64,000 bases of DNA from Chitinophaga sp. Cy-1792 (GCF_011752935.1 NZ_VWWO01000002.1:1550001-1614000), one strand, 5' to 3'. Shown: positions 1 to 9,801, counted from the first letter of the stretch. The notes: a model not told the origin generated them from the sequence alone. A program made the numbers and translations.

Positions 1-970
1 TTGCCAGCAGGCAATTGGCTGCAAAGGTGCCGGGAACAAGACATTCGGGGCCATATAGTTTGATGATATCGTCAGATTCTTTGGAGAGATCGGTGAGTTC
101 CGGAACTGCTGTCTGCATACGGTAGGCCATCTCATATTGCTGGATTTTGGTGCTGATCTCAGGGTCACCAAAGTCTTTGTACGATTGATCATTGAGTGCT
201 GCCAACTGATCGAGCATCTGGCGGCGGTTAGCCATGTCGATACCATCAGGGTTATTGAGGTATAACACAGGGTTATCGCCACTGCTGAATTGTACGCCCT
301 GGTGAATGCTGTCGAGGAAGCCATTGGACCATAGTTTGGAATACACGCCCTGGCCATTGCCTTTACCGCGCGAGAGTAACACACAGAATGCCGGCAGGTT
401 TTTGTTTTCGCTGCCTAGGCCATAACTCATCCAGGAACCAAAGCTGGCACGGTTTCCCTGCTGTGCACCTGTCTGGAAAAAAGTAAGGGCAGGGTCGTGG
501 TTGATCGCCTCGGTAAACATAGATCGTACGATGCAGATATCATCGACAATTTTAGCCGTATGCGGGAAGATATCGCTTACCCATGCACGGGCTTCTCCAT
601 ATTGTTTAAAATCGAAATGAGAGCCTACCAGCGGAAACGACGACTGGCCGGCGGTCATGCCGGTAAGTCTTTGCCCCATCCGGATAGATGGCGGCAACTC
701 CTGGCCCATCATTTCGCGTAGTTTGGGTTTATAGTCGAAGCTCTCCAGTTGCGAAGGTGCGCCGTTCTGGAAGAGGTAAATAATCCTTTTGGCTTTGGGT
801 GCAAAATGTGGCATGCCGGGAATGAAGGGCGCCTCTTCCGCACTGCTGCTGTTAAACAGGCCAGGTATCAGCAAAGAACCTAAGGCCGCGCTTCCGATGC
901 CTAAACTTAGCCGCGACAGGAATTTACGGCGGTTCATGTTCAGGTGATGCTCCAGGAATTCGTTTTTCAT
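1..970 (-). CDS. DUF1501 family protein, Tat-exported (3' end beyond window)
   Basis: The reading frame starts with ATG at 970 on the minus strand and stays open to the window edge, so about 323 N-terminal residues are visible and the C-terminus is missing. A twin-arginine signal (NRRKFLSRLSLGIGSAALG) begins near residue 13, which predicts export of a folded protein. The body has the DUF1501 (sulfatase-like fold) pattern, including IIYLFQNGAPSQLESFDYKP and GSWMSYGLGSENKNLPAFCV. It lies 54 nt downstream of the PSD1-type cytochrome gene on the same strand. That pairing is common in Planctomycetes and occurs in some Bacteroidota. The biochemical role of the family is not established. Confidence 0.88.
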   Translation of the reverse strand, partial: MKNEFLEHHLNMNRRKFLSRLSLGIGSAALGSLLIPGLFNSSSAEEAPFIPGMPHFAPKAKRIIYLFQNGAPSQLESFDYKPKLREMMGQELPPSIRMGQRLTGMTAGQSSFPLVGSHFDFKQYGEARAWVSDIFPHTAKIVDDICIVRSMFTEAINHDPALTFFQTGAQQGNRASFGSWMSYGLGSENKNLPAFCVLLSRGKGNGQGVYSKLWSNGFLDSIHQGVQFSSGDNPVLYLNNPDGIDMANRRQMLDQLAALNDQSYKDFGDPEISTKIQQYEMAYRMQTAVPELTDLSKESDDIIKLYGPECLVPGTFAANCLLA

Positions 971-1024
971 CGTGTCAGTTTTTTAATAGAAAATGATGGT
1001 GTAGCGAATAAGATCATCACCAGC

Positions 1025-3343
1025 TTATGTCTTGGACAATGTTTCTTCCAGGTTATAAATGGTGGTGATAACCTGCATCATGGCCGCCCAGGAGGCCTGG
1101 TCCAGGTTCGTTGCCATCGGGTATTCTCCGTGGTGCAATAGTTTGGCAGCATTTGCGGGCTGCTTTTTATAATAGTCCTGTTGTTGCTGGTAGTATTTCA
1201 GCAGGGTGGCTGTTTCGGATGGTTGTGCGGTGCGACAAACAATCAGATGAAAGGCCTGCTGAATCTGCTGCTGGGTGGCGCCGCCCTGCTGCATTAGGCT
1301 GGAAGCCAGTACCCTGGAGGCTTCCAGGACGGTAGGGTCGTTGAGCATCATCAGTGCCTGCAGTGGTGTGTTGGTGGCAGCGCGTTTCACTTCGCACTGA
1401 TCACGGTTGCTGGCATCGAATATCATCATGGAAGGCGGTGGTACTGTTCTTTTAATGAAGGTGTACAGTCCGCGACGGTATAGGCTTTTGCCATGGTCCT
1501 GCCGGTAGGTGGCCAGCTGTCCGCGGCCGGAGGTAGCCTGCTCCCAGAGTCCTTTAGGCTGGTAAGGTTTTACGCTGGGCCCACCAACCTCGTGTACCAG
1601 TAGCCCGCTGCTTTGTAGTACAATATCACGCACGGTTTCTGCCGGCAGCCTGAAACGCGGCCCCCTGGAAAGATAGATGTTCTCCGGGTCGGCTTTCAAT
1701 TTTTCCGGGGTGATAACGGCAGACTGCCGGTAGGTGGCCGACATCACCAATTGTTTCACCAGTCTTTTTATATTCCAGCCATGTTGCTCAAAGTCCGCTG
1801 CGAGCCAGTCGAGCAGGGCGGGATTGGTAGGCAGGTCGCCCTGCATGCCGAAGTCGCCGGTACTTTTCACGATGCCTCTGCCAAAAAATTCCTGCCATAA
1901 CTGGTTCACGTATACACGTGCTGTCAGTGGGTTTTTAGCGTCAAACAACCAGTAGGCGAGGCCCAGCCTGTTAGCCGGATAAGCCGTATTGCTGAAAGGC
2001 AGTATAGCCGTTGGCGTGCCTGGCATTACTTCAATGGTAGGGTTGTCGTAGTTGCCACGGCCAAGGATATACGTTTTCCTGGTGGTATCTCTTTCGCCCA
2101 TCACTGATACAATCAGCCGGTTGGTATCCTGCTTGTTGAGGAAATGCAGTACACCCTGAAGATCTTCTTTTGAAATCTCCATAAAAGGCTTTTTAGCATA
2201 GGTTTCAGGGCCGCCAACAACAGATTCCAGTCCTACTTCCTTTACGTTATTGAAGAAGGCAAAAAGCTGGTAGTATTCCTTTTGTGAAAAAGGATCATAT
2301 TTATGATCGTGACAGTGGGCGCACTCTATGGTTACGCCGAGCAGACTTTTCCCGAAGGTATTGGTGCGGTCTGTCACGTATTCGATACGGTATTCTTCAT
2401 CTATCACACCACCTTCTTCCGTAATTTTATGGTTGCGGTTAAAGGCGGATGCCAGCAGTTGTTCCCGGGTAGCGTTGGGCATCATATCCCCGGCGATCTG
2501 CCAGGTCACAAAATCCTTGTAGGAGAGGTTGGTATTGAAAGCGTGTATTACCCAGTCGCGCCATGGCCACATACTGCGGTAGTTATCGTCCTGGTACCCG
2601 TGAGAATCTGCGTAGCGGGCTACGTCCATCCAGTGGACAGCCATTTTTTCGCCGTAGGCGCTGTCCTGCAGCAGTTCATCTACCATTCGTTCATAGCCAT
2701 TGGCGCTGGTATCGCGGGCAAAGCGCTCCATTCGTTCAGCCGTGGGCGGTAGTCCGGTAAGGTCAAGGGAGAGGCGTTTGAGCAGTCGCTCCTGGTCGGC
2801 AACGGGATTGGGGGAGAGCCCTTTTTCCTTCATTTTCGCCAGCGTAAAGGCATCTATTTCATTGCGGGCCCATTTAGGGTCTGTCACCACTGGTATCGCT
2901 GGCGACACCGGCGCTACAAAAGCCCAGTGAGGCTTGTATTTCGCACCCTGTTTGATCCACTTTTCTATCAGCTTCACTTCAAAACTGCTGAGCGCCATAT
3001 TGGAAGATGGGGGTGGCATACGCATGGAGGTGTCTGTGGAGCTGATGCGCTGGAATACCGCGGAGGCCATGGGGTTTCCCGGTACCAGGGCATGGGCGCC
3101 AGGCGCATCGCGCAGCGCTTTGTAGGCGCTGTCGCCAATATCGAGACGTAACCCTGCTTCGCGTTTGTTGGCATCGGGGCCATGACATGCAAAACACTTG
3201 TCGGACAGAATAGGCCGGATGTGGAAGTTGTAATCCACGATCTCCGGCATTGTTTCTGCCGAATTATCCTTTGCCGCCGGGTGGTTACAGGCGGTACAAA
3301 GGGTGAGGATGCAGGCTGCTGCCTGTACATAACGCTGGAACAT
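1025..3343 (-). CDS. PSD1/DUF1549-DUF1553 domain protein with planctomycete-type cytochrome C
   Basis: A 772-residue protein with a short hydrophobic leader and a probable lipidation Cys near residue 19. Domain order is a planctomycete-type cytochrome C segment with the haem motif CFACH (residues 50-54), a DUF1549 (PSCyt2) region, a second CxxCH (CAHCH) about one third to halfway along, and a C-terminal DUF1553 (PSD1) region. It is the upstream partner of the DUF1501 gene, and the two form an apparent operon. The haem motifs suggest a periplasmic redox role. The substrate is unknown, although relatives often sit near polysaccharide or sulfatase genes, and a SusC/SusD pair lies upstream here. 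Confidence 0.9.
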   Translation of the reverse strand: MFQRYVQAAACILTLCTACNHPAAKDNSAETMPEIVDYNFHIRPILSDKCFACHGPDANKREAGLRLDIGDSAYKALRDAPGAHALVPGNPMASAVFQRISSTDTSMRMPPPSSNMALSSFEVKLIEKWIKQGAKYKPHWAFVAPVSPAIPVVTDPKWARNEIDAFTLAKMKEKGLSPNPVADQERLLKRLSLDLTGLPPTAERMERFARDTSANGYERMVDELLQDSAYGEKMAVHWMDVARYADSHGYQDDNYRSMWPWRDWVIHAFNTNLSYKDFVTWQIAGDMMPNATREQLLASAFNRNHKITEEGGVIDEEYRIEYVTDRTNTFGKSLLGVTIECAHCHDHKYDPFSQKEYYQLFAFFNNVKEVGLESVVGGPETYAKKPFMEISKEDLQGVLHFLNKQDTNRLIVSVMGERDTTRKTYILGRGNYDNPTIEVMPGTPTAILPFSNTAYPANRLGLAYWLFDAKNPLTARVYVNQLWQEFFGRGIVKSTGDFGMQGDLPTNPALLDWLAADFEQHGWNIKRLVKQLVMSATYRQSAVITPEKLKADPENIYLSRGPRFRLPAETVRDIVLQSSGLLVHEVGGPSVKPYQPKGLWEQATSGRGQLATYRQDHGKSLYRRGLYTFIKRTVPPPSMMIFDASNRDQCEVKRAATNTPLQALMMLNDPTVLEASRVLASSLMQQGGATQQQIQQAFHLIVCRTAQPSETATLLKYYQQQQDYYKKQPANAAKLLHHGEYPMATNLDQASWAAMMQVITTIYNLEETLSKT

Positions 3344-3712
3344 AATAGCTGTAGATGATTGTTCACTATGAATCTTAATATAATACTTCGTCCTGTTCTG
3401 GTATCGCGGTCCTGGTGTCGGAGGGAGCTATGTTATTTTGTCCCCTGGTTGATGTTTTCTTCTCACTTTCTAGCTAGCCAACAATAAGTTCATATGTATG
3501 AACATAAACAAATATAACGGTTCAATTTGCAATTCAGGCGAAAGGGGATATTTTTTTGATGAACGGTAGTCAGAAAACAGAGAGAAGCCTGCCAGGAGGA
3601 TCTCTCAAAAGATAGTATCAGCAGGAAGCCCCGCGCGCAGCGCGGGGCTTCCTGCTGATACCGAAGGTATCGGATTGCCCAATCCATTATAGCATAGTAT
3701 ATGGTTATTAAA
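3344..3712. other. Intergenic region with a nested hairpin
   Basis: No convincing gene is present. The 65-codon frame at 3490-3687 (minus) has no recognisable features and runs through a perfect palindrome, so I do not call it. The half nearest 3343 should carry the promoter of the PSD1 gene, but I cannot point to a clear -7 box. Confidence 0.6.
3616..3660. terminator. 21-bp perfect hairpin, probable terminator
   Basis: Positions 3616-3636 are the exact reverse complement of 3640-3660, with a 3-nt loop (gca) and a GC-rich core. A second short hairpin (gatacc/ggtatc, 3657-3671) shares bases with its right arm, so the two structures compete. It lies 53 nt past the stop of the minus-strand alpha/beta hydrolase. 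The U-tract on the minus strand is weak (a TCTTTT run), so termination is probable rather than certain. Confidence 0.55.
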
Positions 3713-4771
3713 CTAGAACCTGTCTACTTCCATAATTGCTGCTGCAAAAGCCGCTGGCGCTTCCTGCGGCAGATTATGGCCGATGCCTCCCGTTAGTGTT
3801 TTATGAAGATATTTACCGGTAAATTTTCCTGCGTAGGAATTTTCAGGTGGATGTGGCGCCCCGTTGGCATCGCCTTCCAGCGTAATGGCTGGTACGTTGA
3901 TAGCAGGAGCAGTGGCTAATTTGCGTTCAAGTGCATCGTACTGGGTTTCTCCATCCGCCAGTCCTAATCTCCAGCGGTAATTATGTACCACGATCTCCAC
4001 ATGGTCCGGATTACTGAATGCTGCCGCACTTCTGTTAAAGGTGGCCTCATCGAAGTTCCATTTCGGAGAGGCCGTTTGCCAGATGAGTTTTGCAAATTCA
4101 TTGGTATGCTGTGTGTATCCTGCTTTTCCTCTTGCTGTAGCAAAATAATACTGGTACCACCATTGCTGTTCTGCCGCAGGCAATAATGGTGTGCCGGCTG
4201 TATCCCTGTTTCCGATCAGGTAACCGCTGACGGATACCAGCCCTTTGGTTCGCTCCGGCCATAGGGCTGCGATAATATCCGCTGTTCTTGCGCCCCAGTC
4301 GCAGCCGCCGATGATAGCCCGCTCTATCTTTAAGGCATCCATCAGTGCGATGATATCGGCAGCAATCGCTGATTGCTGGCCATTACGCATTGTTTTTTCA
4401 GAAAGGAAGGTAGTACTGCCGTAACCCCTGAGATAAGGAACGATCACGCGATAGCCTTTGGCTGCAAGGATAGGTGCCACTTCCGCATAGGTATGGATGT
4501 CGTATGGCCATCCATGCAACAACAATACCACAGGACCATTCGCCGGGCCAGCTTCGGCATAGCCTACATTCAGTACACCGGCATTTATCTGTTTTATATG
4601 CTGGAAAGATGCACCACTGTTGTTGCTGTTATTGGTCTTTTCTGTTGCTGCTGTAGCGGTATTTGCTTTTGCCGCAACTGGCAGTCCGAACAGGGCCAGT
4701 TCTGATGCTACCAGGAATTTTGCTGCGCTGCTGAGGAAGTTACGACGGTTGTATGTATTTGCTGATGACAT
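3713..4771 (-). CDS. Tat-exported alpha/beta hydrolase, epoxide-hydrolase-like
   Basis: A 352-residue protein. The N-terminus YNRRNFLSSAAKFLVASELA is a twin-arginine signal. The alpha/beta-hydrolase core begins near residue 80 with the HGWP oxyanion motif. The nucleophile elbow reads GGCDWGA, so the nucleophile is Asp (about residue 158) rather than Ser, as in epoxide hydrolases and haloalkane dehalogenases. The catalytic His is probably in GGIGHNLPQE (about residue 332). Hydrolysis of an epoxide or related ester through an aspartyl-ester intermediate is likely; the substrate is unknown. The gene appears monocistronic, between the SusD terminator and a strong palindrome. Confidence 0.85.
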   Translation of the reverse strand: MSSANTYNRRNFLSSAAKFLVASELALFGLPVAAKANTATAATEKTNNSNNSGASFQHIKQINAGVLNVGYAEAGPANGPVVLLLHGWPYDIHTYAEVAPILAAKGYRVIVPYLRGYGSTTFLSEKTMRNGQQSAIAADIIALMDALKIERAIIGGCDWGARTADIIAALWPERTKGLVSVSGYLIGNRDTAGTPLLPAAEQQWWYQYYFATARGKAGYTQHTNEFAKLIWQTASPKWNFDEATFNRSAAAFSNPDHVEIVVHNYRWRLGLADGETQYDALERKLATAPAINVPAITLEGDANGAPHPPENSYAGKFTGKYLHKTLTGGIGHNLPQEAPAAFAAAIMEVDRF

Positions 4772-4894
4772 GATAAAGGGTGTTTTACTGTGATGATGTA
4801 AAAGTACCTGGGAGCGGGCATGTCATCCCTACCGAACCCGCTGAACCGGACAAATAAGGGGGTGATTCCGGCATGGCAGGGAGGGAAAAAAGAA

Positions 4895-4921
4895 GCCCGT
4901 CTCTACAGCATAGAGACGGGC
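4895..4921 (-). terminator. Rho-independent terminator of the susCD operon
   Basis: An 11-bp perfect stem (4895-4905 with 4911-4921, 5-nt loop) is followed on the minus strand by CTTCTTTTTTCCC. It lies 24 nt past the SusD stop codon, as expected for the end of the minus-strand susC-susD transcript. Confidence 0.85.
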
Positions 4922-4944
4922 CGGTATATTCCTGATGCGTATTA

Positions 4945-6654
4945 TTAGTTGGTGTAGCCGGTATTCTGCGTCAGCACGGCACCGGTATTCTGGGTGATCT
5001 CGGTAGAAGGAATAGGCCAGAGGTTGTGGTAGGTCTCTATGGACAAACCGGATTTAGGATTGTACCTTTTATCACGGTCATAGAGCAGGCCCATCCTGGT
5101 AAGGGTTACCGCCCTGAATTCTTCCATATACAACTCACGGAGACGCTCATCCAGGATATAGTCGATATTCATTTCAGCGGCGGTAGCTGGTGTGGCTTGT
5201 GCCCTGTTACGGATAACGTTGATATCATCTGCTGCTTTCTGGTTATCGCCTTTTTTAAGATAGGCTTCTGCCCTTAATAGGTAGGTTTCTGCCAGTCGTG
5301 CCATATACTTCTGCATAAACAACCGGGAAGCGCCATTCAATAATATACCGCCGAAAGGATTGGTGGTATTGGTCAGCACAGAAGGTCCGGCAACAGCAAC
5401 GAAGTCTCCTGCTGATGGCGACGTTTTCCTGATCACCGGATAGAAATTACGGATAGTATCCCTGTAATCTGCCGGTTGTACTTTATCCTTGTAGCCATCT
5501 TTTACGTACCATTTGCCATAGTCTGGAGAAGTGGATGGTACACCGGAAATGCGGATATCTCTTACTATATTATTGGGAGAATTGCGGATATCTCCCGGTG
5601 TCCAGATCTCATAGAAAAAATGCGAGGTAGGTCTTATCCAGCCAATACCATTGGAAGAAGTACTGTCTACAAATTTAGCATTGAAGAGCACCGACATCTT
5701 AGTTTTGGTAACCGATTCCACAATTCTTACCCCTGTTAAGCTGGGAACCACTGCCCAGGCGGTCTGGTCGCCAACGGAGGCGGAGTTGTTCAGCGTAGTT
5801 TGAATGACCAGCAGTCCTTCGTGGTTGCCGGTACTGTAGTTCTGGTTATTGTATTCAAACAGATCGCGGTAAACATCTCCCTGTAAATTAGCTCTTCTTC
5901 CAAACCTGCCGGTCATCAGCGACACGCCAGGAAAGCTGATGACATCCGTTGCGCTCTGGATGGCGCCATCATAATCTTTTAAAGAGATCAGTACTTCTGT
6001 CAGCACATGTTTGGCGATTTGTTTGTTGACAGTTCCATCCGGTACCTGGTTGATGTCAGACAATAAAGTAATGGCCTGCTGCAGGTCTTTTTTGCACTGG
6101 AGATAAACAGAATCCCTGCTGGCGCGCGTATAATCATAGCGCGGCGCGGAAAGTTCGTTTAGCTCTATCGGTACACCACCAAAGAGATTGGCCAGGATAT
6201 TATAGGAATAGGCCCTGAAGAACAATGCCTGTCCGAGAAAACTATTTTTATCTGCATCACTCAGCTGCTTGGATTTGCCGGCTTCAGCAATGATAACGTT
6301 TGCATTCGTGATGATCTTGTAATAGGCTGTCCAGATGCCCTGGGGAATAAAATAGCTGGGCACCATGGTCGCTTTATAGGCATTCAGTTTGGCAGCAGGA
6401 TCATAGTCGGTGGCATTATAGGCAAAATCTGTCGCGTAATACAGCCCGAAATATGTGTCCAGGTTGATATTGCCCATAAAGATATTTCTTACACCATTGT
6501 ACAGGTTATTGGTAGCCTGCTGGTATTGTGTAGATGTCTGGAGCGAGTTGTCCGGTGTATAGATAGATAAAGGATCTTCGTCCAGGAAGCTTTTGCTGCA
6601 GGAAGATAATACTGCACCGATGCCAATAATATATAAGAGGAATCTTTTTTTCAT
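4945..6654 (-). CDS. RagB/SusD family nutrient-uptake outer membrane lipoprotein
   Basis: A 569-residue lipoprotein with signal and lipobox LSSC (Cys19), followed by FLDEDPLSIYTPDNSLQT, the usual SusD N-terminus. Tetratricopeptide-like helices (FFRAYSYNILANLFGGVP) and the conserved C-terminal block (ETYLLRAEAYLKKGDNQKA, then INVIRNRA, then ILDERLRELYMEE) identify the family. It is the surface lid that captures ligand for the SusC transporter encoded 24 nt upstream. No glycosidase gene accompanies this pair in the window, so its ligand cannot be inferred. Confidence 0.97.
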   Translation of the reverse strand: MKKRFLLYIIGIGAVLSSCSKSFLDEDPLSIYTPDNSLQTSTQYQQATNNLYNGVRNIFMGNINLDTYFGLYYATDFAYNATDYDPAAKLNAYKATMVPSYFIPQGIWTAYYKIITNANVIIAEAGKSKQLSDADKNSFLGQALFFRAYSYNILANLFGGVPIELNELSAPRYDYTRASRDSVYLQCKKDLQQAITLLSDINQVPDGTVNKQIAKHVLTEVLISLKDYDGAIQSATDVISFPGVSLMTGRFGRRANLQGDVYRDLFEYNNQNYSTGNHEGLLVIQTTLNNSASVGDQTAWAVVPSLTGVRIVESVTKTKMSVLFNAKFVDSTSSNGIGWIRPTSHFFYEIWTPGDIRNSPNNIVRDIRISGVPSTSPDYGKWYVKDGYKDKVQPADYRDTIRNFYPVIRKTSPSAGDFVAVAGPSVLTNTTNPFGGILLNGASRLFMQKYMARLAETYLLRAEAYLKKGDNQKAADDINVIRNRAQATPATAAEMNIDYILDERLRELYMEEFRAVTLTRMGLLYDRDKRYNPKSGLSIETYHNLWPIPSTEITQNTGAVLTQNTGYTN

Positions 6655-6678
6655 GTTAATGAGTTTTCGGGTGAAACA

Positions 6679-9600
6679 TTAAAAGGTCACGTTAACGCCC
6701 AGTGAGTAGTTCTTCATCACCGGGTAACCGTTCTGGTCGAGGCCCAGACCGCCGGGTATCCTTAATCCCAGCGAGGAACGCTGACTCGCAGGAGGGTTGG
6801 ATTCCGGGTCCCATCCGTCCCATTTCGTGATGGTCAGCAGGTTTTGTCCGTTCAGGTATACGCTGGCGGCTTTGATAACTTTCAGGCGACTCAGCAATCC
6901 TGCTGGCAGTGTATACGTCAACGTTACATCCTGCAGGCGTATAAAGCTCCTGGACATATAAGGGCCAAAGTTTTCACCCAGTGTGGCCACATAGGCTGCA
7001 ATGCTTCTGTATCGGGCATTCGGATTGTTAGGAGTCCAGTAGTCGTACACAAAACCATTGTTGTTTCTGATATTGTCAGGGTTCAGCAACATGATACCCG
7101 GCGCGCCAAGGTACCCGTTTTTGCCTCCCTGGATAGTATTGATAAAGAATTTCAGCTGGAAAGCCTTGTACTGGAAGTTGTTGGAGATACCCAGACTATA
7201 CGAAGGATCCAGTTTGCCCAGTATTTGTTTATCATCTGGTGTGATGACGCCATCGCCGTTTCTGTCATCGATTTTATACTGACCGGCTTTGAACCCTTGC
7301 GCAGCAAGGCTCGCAGGGATCTGGTCGGCGGTCTGGTACATGCCGGTAATTTTGTAGTCGTATACAACGCCGTAAGGCTGGCCGATAAAATAGCTCAGGA
7401 TGGGGTCTGCGCCATTGATCAGGTCTTTGCCGGTACCATCGATATCTACTACTTTATTCCTGTTACGGAAGAAGTTGGCCGTTACTTCCCAACGGAAATT
7501 TTTATTGGTAACAGGTACGCCCGTGATATTTAATTCCTGTCCGCTGTTTTTGATTTTACCGATATTGATCAGGAAGCTGTTGAAGCCGGTGATGGTAGGC
7601 GTAGCCCTGGAGTTCAGCAGGTTAACGGAGTTAGAGAAGTATACGTCCAGTGAACCGAAGAGGCGATTATCTAACAGGGTGAAGTCTACGCCTGTGTTAA
7701 AGGATTTGGTGGTTTCCCAGCGCAGCGCGGAGTTAGGCAGCTGGCTAAGGTAAGAGCCGAGTTGTGCGCCGCCGGAGCTGCCGTAGAGGTAACCGCTGGC
7801 TAATCCAACGTTCATCTGGGCTAGTGTCTGGTACCTGCCAACGGTTCTGTTACCGGTAGAACCATAGGATACCCTTAATTTCAGGTCGTTGATCCAATCG
7901 GCGGATTTAAGAAACTGTTCTTCCTTCATGCGCCATGCGAAAGCGAGCGACGGGAAGGTAGCCCATTTGTTCTGTGCAGAAAATCCGGAGAAGCCATCTC
8001 TTCTTACCGTACCTGTCAGGATATATTTTTTGTCGAAGGTATAGGAAAGACGCGCCATCTGGTAGAGCGCCTGTTCCTGCCATGGCAAAATGTTCATATC
8101 ATTGGATACGGTCAGGCGTGCAGGGTCTCCCACGTCCAGGCGGTTGTAACCCAGCGCCCCGTTGGTGATACCACCTGCGGAGGTGCTGGTGCCATCATGC
8201 ATATTTTTCTCTGCACCGTAGAGTAAGGTAAGGTCTACACCATGTTTGCCGAAATCTCTTTTGTAGGTGAGGATGTTATCGATGGTCAGGAAATAGTCTG
8301 TCTGATAGGTTTTGTAGGCGGTGGCTTCTACAGACGGGGCATTATAGTTAAACCTGTTGGTGTAGATATAATTGTTCCCGAAGTTGATACGATAGTTCAG
8401 CCCTTTGATGTAGGGGATATCGACGCTGGCGTAGAAGTTACCGAGGAGGTTCAGGTTACGGTCGAAGTCTTTGGACCTTCTGAGTACCTCCAGTGCGGTA
8501 GGGGTGGTGGTTTGTGCGTAAAACTCCAGCATCTGGCCCGTTTTAGGGTCGTATGGCAGCGTATAGGGTTTCAGCTGCATGATGTCTGAAAAGGTCGGAG
8601 AAACGCCGCTATAATCGTTTATGGTGAGTCCTGTCTGGGCACCTACGGAAATCCAGTCTGCCGGTTTGGCTTCTACATTGATCCTGATACTGTTTCTGAT
8701 ATAGTTATCATTCATGATCAGGTTTTTCTGGTCGAAGTAACCGTAGCCCATATAGAAGCGGATTTTTTTGGAACGTCCGCTGAGGCTGATGTTATGGTTC
8801 TGGATTCTCGGGCGACTGTTGGTCATGAGTTTCCACCAGTTGGCTTCGTAGCCGTTTTTGTAGTTGTCTGCTTCCAGGGCAGGCATTTTCGTAGTGGGGT
8901 CCCAGTTAGGATTCATTTTCGTAGGGTCGTTAGGGTCACGACTTTCAGAGAGGTACCAGTCGCCGAGTTTCTGCACGTATTGTGCGCCGGTGGCAGGTCG
9001 CATATCCTTTTTGGTCATGTCTTGTATGGAGTAGGAGCCGGTGTAGTCTACGGTGAGCTTGTCCATACCTGCACCACTTTTGGTGGTGATGAGCACCACG
9101 CCGTTCGATGCCTGGGAGCCGTAAACTGCGGCGGCGCTGGCATCTTTCAGCAGGTCGATGCTGGCGATATCGGAAGGGTTAATGGAGGTAAGCGATCCCC
9201 TGTATATCAATCCATCTACTACTATCAGCGGAGAGGTAGTGCCGGAGATAGAGTTACGGCCACGTACCATGAGGGTAGGGTCGGAGCCCGCGCGGGTGGT
9301 CTGTCCTACGGTGAGGCCTGGCACCGTACCTCTCAGTGATGACATCACGTTCGAGTTAGGTGATTGTTTCTGTACCTGGAGGTCTGCTTTAGCTACTGCG
9401 CCGGTGACGTCCTGTCTTTTACGGGTACCATAACCGATTACTACTACGCTGCTGAGTTCACTTACGGTAGAAGATAGTGCAAACGATAGCACCGGATTAT
9501 TGGTGGCAGCGATTTTATATCCATTGAATGATTTTGCATCAAAGCCTATCATGCTCACATTGAAGGTGAAGGTGGCTGCCGGCAGGTTTCTGAATACGAA

Positions 9601-9801
9601 TTTACCCACGCTGTCGGATACGGCAATACCAACACGTTTGCCATTGGCCGTAGCCTCGATGGTGGCGCCGGGAAGGGGAGCGCCACTCTGGTCGGAGACT
9701 TTACCAGTAACGATTCCGCCATTGTTTTGTGCGTAAGTTGGAATAATCAGGGTGCAGAGGATCACCATGATCCCGAGCATTATTTTCTTTATTCGGCTCA
9801 T
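6679..9801 (-). CDS. SusC/RagA family TonB-linked outer membrane protein
   Basis: A 1040-residue TonB-dependent transporter. It has a signal peptide to about residue 24, a carboxypeptidase-regulatory-like beta-sandwich (VTGKVSDQSGAPLPGATI), the link motif VVVIGYGTRKRQDVTGAV, a plug with DPLLVV-type elements (SPLIVVDGLIYRG, DIASIDLLKDASAAAVYGSQ), a beta-barrel, and a C-terminal aromatic strand ending NVTF. It is the first gene of a susC-susD operon ending at the terminator at 4895-4921. It would import an oligomer by proton-motive force through TonB. A LacI-type operator lies 139 bp upstream of the start. Confidence 0.97.
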   Translation of the reverse strand: MSRIKKIMLGIMVILCTLIIPTYAQNNGGIVTGKVSDQSGAPLPGATIEATANGKRVGIAVSDSVGKFVFRNLPAATFTFNVSMIGFDAKSFNGYKIAATNNPVLSFALSSTVSELSSVVVIGYGTRKRQDVTGAVAKADLQVQKQSPNSNVMSSLRGTVPGLTVGQTTRAGSDPTLMVRGRNSISGTTSPLIVVDGLIYRGSLTSINPSDIASIDLLKDASAAAVYGSQASNGVVLITTKSGAGMDKLTVDYTGSYSIQDMTKKDMRPATGAQYVQKLGDWYLSESRDPNDPTKMNPNWDPTTKMPALEADNYKNGYEANWWKLMTNSRPRIQNHNISLSGRSKKIRFYMGYGYFDQKNLIMNDNYIRNSIRINVEAKPADWISVGAQTGLTINDYSGVSPTFSDIMQLKPYTLPYDPKTGQMLEFYAQTTTPTALEVLRRSKDFDRNLNLLGNFYASVDIPYIKGLNYRINFGNNYIYTNRFNYNAPSVEATAYKTYQTDYFLTIDNILTYKRDFGKHGVDLTLLYGAEKNMHDGTSTSAGGITNGALGYNRLDVGDPARLTVSNDMNILPWQEQALYQMARLSYTFDKKYILTGTVRRDGFSGFSAQNKWATFPSLAFAWRMKEEQFLKSADWINDLKLRVSYGSTGNRTVGRYQTLAQMNVGLASGYLYGSSGGAQLGSYLSQLPNSALRWETTKSFNTGVDFTLLDNRLFGSLDVYFSNSVNLLNSRATPTITGFNSFLINIGKIKNSGQELNITGVPVTNKNFRWEVTANFFRNRNKVVDIDGTGKDLINGADPILSYFIGQPYGVVYDYKITGMYQTADQIPASLAAQGFKAGQYKIDDRNGDGVITPDDKQILGKLDPSYSLGISNNFQYKAFQLKFFINTIQGGKNGYLGAPGIMLLNPDNIRNNNGFVYDYWTPNNPNARYRSIAAYVATLGENFGPYMSRSFIRLQDVTLTYTLPAGLLSRLKVIKAASVYLNGQNLLTITKWDGWDPESNPPASQRSSLGLRIPGGLGLDQNGYPVMKNYSLGVNVTF

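Noticed and set aside
3490..3687. 65-codon minus-strand frame
   Set aside because: It runs through a perfect palindrome and shows no family features or ribosome-binding site.
6844..7533. 229-codon open frame on the plus strand inside susC
   Set aside because: It is antisense to the well-supported SusC gene and has no recognisable domain.
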